A stretch of 64,000 bases of DNA from Neisseria mucosa (GTDB lineage Bacteria > Pseudomonadota > Gammaproteobacteria > Burkholderiales > Neisseriaceae). Shown piece by piece: positions 59,627 through 64,000 of this stretch; position 1 is the stretch's first letter, and each line of letters begins with the position of its first letter. The stretch lies in NCBI RefSeq assembly GCF_013267835.1, contig NZ_CP053939.1, positions 1,364,001 to 1,428,000 of the forward strand. The letters are read 5' to 3'. A program made the position numbers and the translations under genes. Below the pieces are notes generated by a model. It saw nothing but the letters and a program-made list of their open reading frames with translations. It ran no database searches and was not told where the DNA came from.

Positions 59627-61138
59627 ATGAACCGCCTCAAACGCATCAAAACCATCCTCTGCACGCTCTACCGCTACCGCCTCGCCGAGCTGATTGCCTC
59701 GCTGGTCCGTCCGGGTTGGGCGCGGACTTTCCTCAATATGCTGCCGCAGTCGTCCAAGTTCAAACACGAGACGCCTGCCGTGCGCCTGCGTTTGGCGTTG
59801 GAAAGCCTGGGGCCGATTTTCATCAAATTCGGACAGGTATTGTCCACGCGCCCCGATTTGATTCCGCATGATTACGCGGTCGAACTGGCAAGACTGCAAG
59901 ACAAAGTGCCACCGTTTGATGCGCAGCTTTCGCGCTCGCAAATCGAAAAATCTTTAGGCCAATCCATCGACACTTTATACGCGGAATTTGAAACAGAGCC
60001 TGTCGCCAGCGCGTCCATCGCCCAGGTACACAAAGCCCGCCTGCATTCGGGCGAACAGGTCGCCGTGAAAGTCTTGCGCCCCAACCTTTTGCCCGTTATC
60101 GAACAGGATTTGTCGCTGATGCGCTTTGGTGCAGGCTGGGTAGAACGTTTGTTTTCAGACGGCAAGCGTTTGAAGCCGCGCGAAGTCGTGGCCGAATTTG
60201 ACAAATACCTGCACGACGAATTGGATTTGATGCGCGAAGCTGCCAATGCCAGCCAGCTTGGTCGCAATTTCCAAAACAGCAATATGCTGATTGTGCCCAA
60301 GGTATTTTACGACTACTGCACCAGCGACGTACTGACCATCGAATGGATGGACGGTACACCGGTATCCGATATTGCCAAACTCAAAGCCGACGGCATCGAT
60401 TTGCACAAACTTGCCGATTACGGCGTGGAAATCTTCTTCACGCAAGTTTTCCGCGACGGCTTTTTCCATGCGGATATGCACCCCGGCAACATTCTGGTCG
60501 CCGCCGACAACCGCTACATCGCCCTCGATTTCGGCATCGTCGGCACGCTGACCGATTACGACAAACGCTATCTCGCCATCAACTTCCTTGCCTTTTTCAA
60601 CCGCGATTACCACCGCGTCGCCACCGCCCACATCGAATCGGGTTGGGTACCTGCCGACACGCGCGCGGAAGAATTGGAAGCCGCCGTCCGCGCCGTGTGC
60701 GAGCCGGTGTTCAACAAACCGATTTCGCAAATTTCCTTCGGCTTGGTGCTGATGCGCCTGTTTGAAGTCAGCCGCCGCTTCAATGTCGAAATCCAACCGC
60801 AGCTTGTGTTGCTGCAAAAAACGCTGCTCAACATCGAAGGCTTGGGCCGCCAGCTTGATCCCGATTTGGACTTGTGGAAAACCGCCAAACCGTTTTTGGT
60901 GAAATGGATGAACGAACAGGTCGGCCCCAAGGCCCTTTGGCGCAACCTCAAAAATGAAGCCCCTGACTGGGCGCAAATCATCCCTTCCCTGCCGCGCAAA
61001 ATCAATGCGTTGGTTGATGAAAACCGCCAGCAGGAAATGCGCGATGCCTATGTGCACTTGGTCAAAGTACAGCAACGCCAAAGTTTGTGGCTGGGTATGA
61101 TTGCGGTTGTTTTGTTGCTGATTTTGCTGTTTAAGTAA
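59627..61138 (+). CDS. ubiB: Ubiquinone biosynthesis regulatory protein kinase UbiB
   Basis: 503 residues. [16 protein letters not shown] contains the KxGQ motif of the ADCK/UbiB atypical kinases; [10 protein letters not shown] and IALDFGIVG are the kinase catalytic loop and metal motif. A C-terminal hydrophobic helix anchors it. UbiB is needed for ubiquinone synthesis and lipid extraction. It complements ubiUVT, which act without oxygen. Confidence 0.95.
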   Translation: MNRLKRIKTILCTLYRYRLAELIASLVRPGWARTFLNMLPQSSKFKHETPAVRLRLALESLGPIFIKFGQVLSTRPDLIPHDYAVELARLQDKVPPFDAQLSRSQIEKSLGQSIDTLYAEFETEPVASASIAQVHKARLHSGEQVAVKVLRPNLLPVIEQDLSLMRFGAGWVERLFSDGKRLKPREVVAEFDKYLHDELDLMREAANASQLGRNFQNSNMLIVPKVFYDYCTSDVLTIEWMDGTPVSDIAKLKADGIDLHKLADYGVEIFFTQVFRDGFFHADMHPGNILVAADNRYIALDFGIVGTLTDYDKRYLAINFLAFFNRDYHRVATAHIESGWVPADTRAEELEAAVRAVCEPVFNKPISQISFGLVLMRLFEVSRRFNVEIQPQLVLLQKTLLNIEGLGRQLDPDLDLWKTAKPFLVKWMNEQVGPKALWRNLKNEAPDWAQIIPSLPRKINALVDENRQQEMRDAYVHLVKVQQRQSLWLGMIAVVLLLILLFK

Positions 61139-61171
61139 ACCGTAATACAGCTTTAAACGATATATAAAAGT

Positions 61172-61209
61172 AAAAGGCCGTCTGAACTCTGATTTTCAGA
61201 CGGCCTTTT
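61172..61209. terminator. DUS terminator between ubiB and the ClC gene
   Basis: TAAAAGGCCGTCTGAA and TTCAGACGGCCTTTTA; convergent genes share it. Confidence 0.85.
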
Positions 61210-61219
61210 ATATGCCTAT

Positions 61220-62599
61220 CTATTCTTTTTTCTCATGCGGAACATGTCCGCTTTCGGCTTCGATATGCCGTCTGAAGCGCAAACCTGCGGCATGGTAAAA
61301 CGGATGCGGCGAGAATTGGCGCGAGACTTGCGAAGCGAAGATGCACGTCAGCAGCATCCAAAACAGCAAATTCTGTCCGCCCGTCATTTCCATTACCACC
61401 ACGGCGGCGGTCAACGGCGATTGGGTCGCGGCGGCAAGGAATGCGGCCATGCAGAGCAAAACCGCGACATTGGATGCGTCGCCCAGTTGTGCGAAAGAAG
61501 CCATGTGTTCGCCTATCATCGCGCCGATGGTTAACGACGGCGTGAAGATGCCGCCGGGAATGCCTGCCCAGTAGCTGAACACGGTTGCCGCCCATTTTGC
61601 GGCGGCCAAGCCGAACGGCGCTTCATACGCGCCTTTGAGTGCGGCGGCGGCTTCGTGATAGCCCGTGCCATAGGTTTTGCCTTGATAAAACGTACCGAGC
61701 AGCGCCAGCAAAATGCCCATTACAAAGGCGACCACCAACAAATGACGGCGGATGAAACTGCGCCAGCGCACCGGTGCGAATGCCGCCGCGCCGCGATACA
61801 AAAAGCTGCCGAACAATCCGCCGGCCACGCCGCAAACGATGCCCGACACCGCGGCCCACATCAGCATGTTTGGCAGCTCGTGTCCTTGAAACCCTGAAAA
61901 ATACGGGTTGTTGCCCTGTATCGCCACCTGAATGAAACCGGCCGCCAACACGCCCATCAAGATTTGGCGTTCCCAACGCAAAATCACGCCGCGCCCCAAT
62001 TCTTCGATGGCAAACACCACGCCGGCCAAAGGCGCGTTAAACGCCGCCGCCAAACCGCCGGCCGCGCCTGCGGCAATCAAATCGTTTTCCTGCATGCCCC
62101 TAAACGCCAGCCCGTGCTTTTTACACCACGCGCCCCAAGCGTTCATGACCGCCGCACCCACTTGTACAGACGGCCCTTCCCTACCGATCGACGCCCCCAA
62201 AATCATGCCCAAAAACGTCAGCGGAATCTTAAAAAAGGTTTCGCCCAGACGAATCAGACGGGTTTTCTGCGCACCATACGGCAAAGACAACGAAGCGATG
62301 ACCTGCGGAATACCGCTGCCGGAAGTGTACGGCGCAAATTTGCGCGTAAACCACGCCAAAAGCGGCAAGCCCAGCGGCAAGGCCACCCACGCAAACCACG
62401 GATATTTGCCCGCCAGCAAAGCATTCCATTCCAAAGCCAAATCCGCCAGACGCGCAAACAGCAAAGCTGTCAGGGCAACCAGTGCCGAGCCTGCCAGCAA
62501 AAACAGAAAGGCCATGCTTTTTTTCGACAGGCGTTTGGTTTGGCGGATTTTGTGGGCGAGGCGCGCCGCCCAAGTCTGTGGAAATTTCATAATAGGCAT
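61220..62599 (-). CDS. ClC family chloride transporter (H+/Cl- exchanger type)
   Basis: 459 residues from ATG 62599 (ATG 62590 possible; no clear ribosome site); the upstream frame is DUS read-through. ClC motifs: GSGIPQVIAS, GREGPSVQVGAA with the gating Glu, and GIPGGIFTPSLTIGA. The Glu suggests an exchanger. Role in acid response or ion balance is inference. The C-terminal end has an ATGCCGTCTGAA copy at about 61265. Confidence 0.9.
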   Translation of the reverse strand: MPIMKFPQTWAARLAHKIRQTKRLSKKSMAFLFLLAGSALVALTALLFARLADLALEWNALLAGKYPWFAWVALPLGLPLLAWFTRKFAPYTSGSGIPQVIASLSLPYGAQKTRLIRLGETFFKIPLTFLGMILGASIGREGPSVQVGAAVMNAWGAWCKKHGLAFRGMQENDLIAAGAAGGLAAAFNAPLAGVVFAIEELGRGVILRWERQILMGVLAAGFIQVAIQGNNPYFSGFQGHELPNMLMWAAVSGIVCGVAGGLFGSFLYRGAAAFAPVRWRSFIRRHLLVVAFVMGILLALLGTFYQGKTYGTGYHEAAAALKGAYEAPFGLAAAKWAATVFSYWAGIPGGIFTPSLTIGAMIGEHMASFAQLGDASNVAVLLCMAAFLAAATQSPLTAAVVVMEMTGGQNLLFWMLLTCIFASQVSRQFSPHPFYHAAGLRFRRHIEAESGHVPHEKKE

Positions 62600-62611
62600 A
62601 CAGTCAATGTA

Positions 62612-62650
62612 TTCAGACGGCCTTGATGCTTTTCTCAAAGGCCGTCTGAA
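62612..62650 (-). terminator. DUS inverted pair between argJ and the ClC gene
   Basis: TTCAGACGGCCT (62612-62623) and AGGCCGTCTGAA (62639-62650). Confidence 0.7.
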
Positions 62651-62667
62651 CACAAGGATAAAGGTTT

Positions 62668-63888
62668 TTAAGAACGATAATCCGCGTTAATCGACACATA
62701 CTCGTGCGACAAATCGCAGGTATAGACGACCGCCTCCGTATCGCCGCGTTGCAAATCGATGCGGACGGTAATTTCCGGACGGTTCATCACGGCTTGTCCG
62801 GCCTCTTCGGTATAGCTTTCCGCGCGGCCGCCGTTTTCGGCTACCAACACGTCATCCAGCCACATTTTCAAAGCATCGACATCCAAGTCTTCAATACCGG
62901 CATAGCCGACGGCAGCCAACAGACGGCCCAAGTTCGGGTCGGAGGCAAAGAACGCGGTTTTTACCAAAGGCGAATGGGCGACGGCATAAGCCACTTTACG
63001 CGCCTCTTCGCGGGTTTTCGCGTTTTGCACTTCAATCGTGATGAACTTGGTCGCGCCCTCGCCATCACGGACAATCGCCTGCGCCAATTCCAATGCCAGC
63101 GAACCGAGCAAGGCTTTGAGCTGGGCATAGCGCGGATCGGCAGTATTGTCGATTTCGCTCTGACCGCAACGGCCTGTCGCCATAATCACGAAGCTGTCGT
63201 TGGTACTGGTATCGCCGTCCACGGTAATCGTATTGAAACTTTCGTCTGCGATTTCTTGCGTCATCAGCTGCAAAATCGGCTGGGACACTTTGGCATCGGT
63301 GGCGATAAACGACAACATGGTCGCCATGTTCGGATGAATCATGCCCGAGCCTTTAGCGATGCCGGTGGCGCGGACTGTGTGTTTCTCGCCGACCAGGCCT
63401 GTGCGTGAAGCGGCTTTCGGCACAGTGTCCGTCGTCATGATGGCACGCGCCGCGTCCGACCAGAATGCAGGGCGCACTTGCGGCAAAGCGGCCACGATTT
63501 TATCCACAGGCAGCGGCTCCAAAATCACGCCGGTCGAAAACGGCATCACCTGATTGGATTGGCAGCCGACCTGTTCCGCCACGGCCGCACACACTTTAAT
63601 CGCGTCCAGACGGCCTTGTGCGCCGGTACCCGCATTGGCATTGCCCGTATTAACGACCAAGGCACTCACACCGTCTTGGTCAAACAGATGCGACTTGGCG
63701 ATATGCACCGGCGCGGCACAGAAACGGTTTTGCGTAAACACCGCGCCCACCGTATGGCCGCCGCCCAACACCATCAGCGTCAAATCGTCGCGGTCTTGTT
63801 GCTTGATGCCGGCACGCCCCGTAAACAGACGGATGCCGTCGATTTCCAACAATTCGTCTGCACGTTTTTCAGTCAAATTTACAGCCAT
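62668..63888 (-). CDS. argJ: Bifunctional glutamate N-acetyltransferase / amino-acid acetyltransferase
   Basis: 406 residues. GMIHPNMATMLSFIATDA contains the Ala-Thr self-cleavage site whose Thr becomes the nucleophile. It moves acetyl between ornithine and glutamate and, in many species, also starts the arginine pathway. Ribosome site AGGAGAAA before ATG 63888. Full length. Confidence 0.95.
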   Translation of the reverse strand: MAVNLTEKRADELLEIDGIRLFTGRAGIKQQDRDDLTLMVLGGGHTVGAVFTQNRFCAAPVHIAKSHLFDQDGVSALVVNTGNANAGTGAQGRLDAIKVCAAVAEQVGCQSNQVMPFSTGVILEPLPVDKIVAALPQVRPAFWSDAARAIMTTDTVPKAASRTGLVGEKHTVRATGIAKGSGMIHPNMATMLSFIATDAKVSQPILQLMTQEIADESFNTITVDGDTSTNDSFVIMATGRCGQSEIDNTADPRYAQLKALLGSLALELAQAIVRDGEGATKFITIEVQNAKTREEARKVAYAVAHSPLVKTAFFASDPNLGRLLAAVGYAGIEDLDVDALKMWLDDVLVAENGGRAESYTEEAGQAVMNRPEITVRIDLQRGDTEAVVYTCDLSHEYVSINADYRS

Positions 63889-63913
63889 ATCATTTTCTCC
63901 TGTTTACACTATT

Positions 63914-63925
63914 TTCAGACGGCCT
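63914..63925 (-). repeat. Single DUS upstream of argJ
   Basis: TTCAGACGGCCT, 6 bp from the end of the next gene. Confidence 0.8.
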
Positions 63926-63930
63926 AAACG

Positions 63931-64000
63931 CTATACGCCCAATAAGGGAATCAAGATAGGCACCAATATCGCCGTCAACACGCCGTTGAGCGTCAAGCCC
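63931..64000 (-). CDS. Probable LrgB/CidB family membrane protein, C-terminal end (partial)
   Basis: A minus-strand frame enters from the right edge and stops at 63931. The 22 visible residues, including TLNGVLTAILVPILIPLL, form a last membrane helix like that of LrgB/CidB (antiholin-like) proteins. The identification is by this tail only; another transporter family is possible. Confidence 0.45.
   Translation of the reverse strand, partial: GLTLNGVLTAILVPILIPLLGV

Overview
The window is chromosomal DNA from a Neisseria. The 12-base DNA uptake sequence (DUS) occurs dozens of times, alone or as inverted pairs behind genes. The dominant form is AGGCCGTCTGAA, the dialect of commensals of the N. 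subflava/flavescens kind; meningococci and gonococci mainly use ATGCCGTCTGAA. A few AGGTCGTCTGAA and ATGCCGTCTGAA copies are mixed in. The gene content fits a respiratory, naturally competent, piliated Neisseria: cbb3 oxidase, Na+-NQR, tandem type IV pilins and an O2-independent ubiquinone pathway. The species is an inference. I see no prophage, insertion sequence, integrase or CRISPR array.

Layout. 1-176 is the end of a PP2C-type phosphatase. 334-5559 is a lipid-related cluster: an alpha/beta hydrolase-methyltransferase fusion, a PAP2-dual-specificity phosphatase fusion, a small membrane protein, a PlsC-type acyltransferase and a CdsA paralogue. It resembles the uncharacterised ynbBCD genes of E. 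coli. 5668-6288 is a DUF2238 membrane protein. 6623-8991 is ubiU-ubiV-ubiT behind a near-consensus FNR site with a well-placed -10. 9128-12745 (minus) is ccoNOQP with a three-haem CcoP. 13078-18645 holds an M61 peptidase, a DUF442 phosphatase-like protein, a probable small RNA, an XRE regulator and glnD. 18646-20476 holds two tandem pilins behind a sigma-54 (-24/-12) promoter with upstream repeated palindromes. 20879-24307 holds an Lrp regulator, DUF1415, YbaN and a NhaD-type antiporter.

24644-31887 is the complete nqrABCDEF-apbE-nqrM set: the sodium pump, its flavin transferase and its iron-maturation factor. 32115-36361 (minus) holds rpmG, rpmB, brnQ, scpA, a membrane protein and tcdA. 36548-41902 holds a universal stress protein, hemL (minus), a small secreted protein, miaB and a purine permease. 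41986-50360 (minus) holds a lipoprotein, tRNA-Glu, tRNA-Arg, dgt, rho, an EamA exporter, two membrane proteins and glnS. 50510-53676 (minus) holds DeoR and GntR regulators, OsmC and thiD. 53901-59113 (minus) carries gcvP, tag, gcvH and gcvT; gcvT lies behind a tandem glycine riboswitch whose second aptamer is enlarged and contains a DUS. 59627-64000 holds ubiB, a ClC transporter, argJ and the end of a probable LrgB protein.

Common threads are respiration (anaerobic and aerobic quinone supply through UbiUVT and UbiB, Na+-NQR feeding quinone, cbb3 oxidase at the oxygen end) and DUS used both for uptake and as transcription terminators. DUS copies just upstream of genes also create false N-terminal extensions if the longest open frame is taken as the gene.
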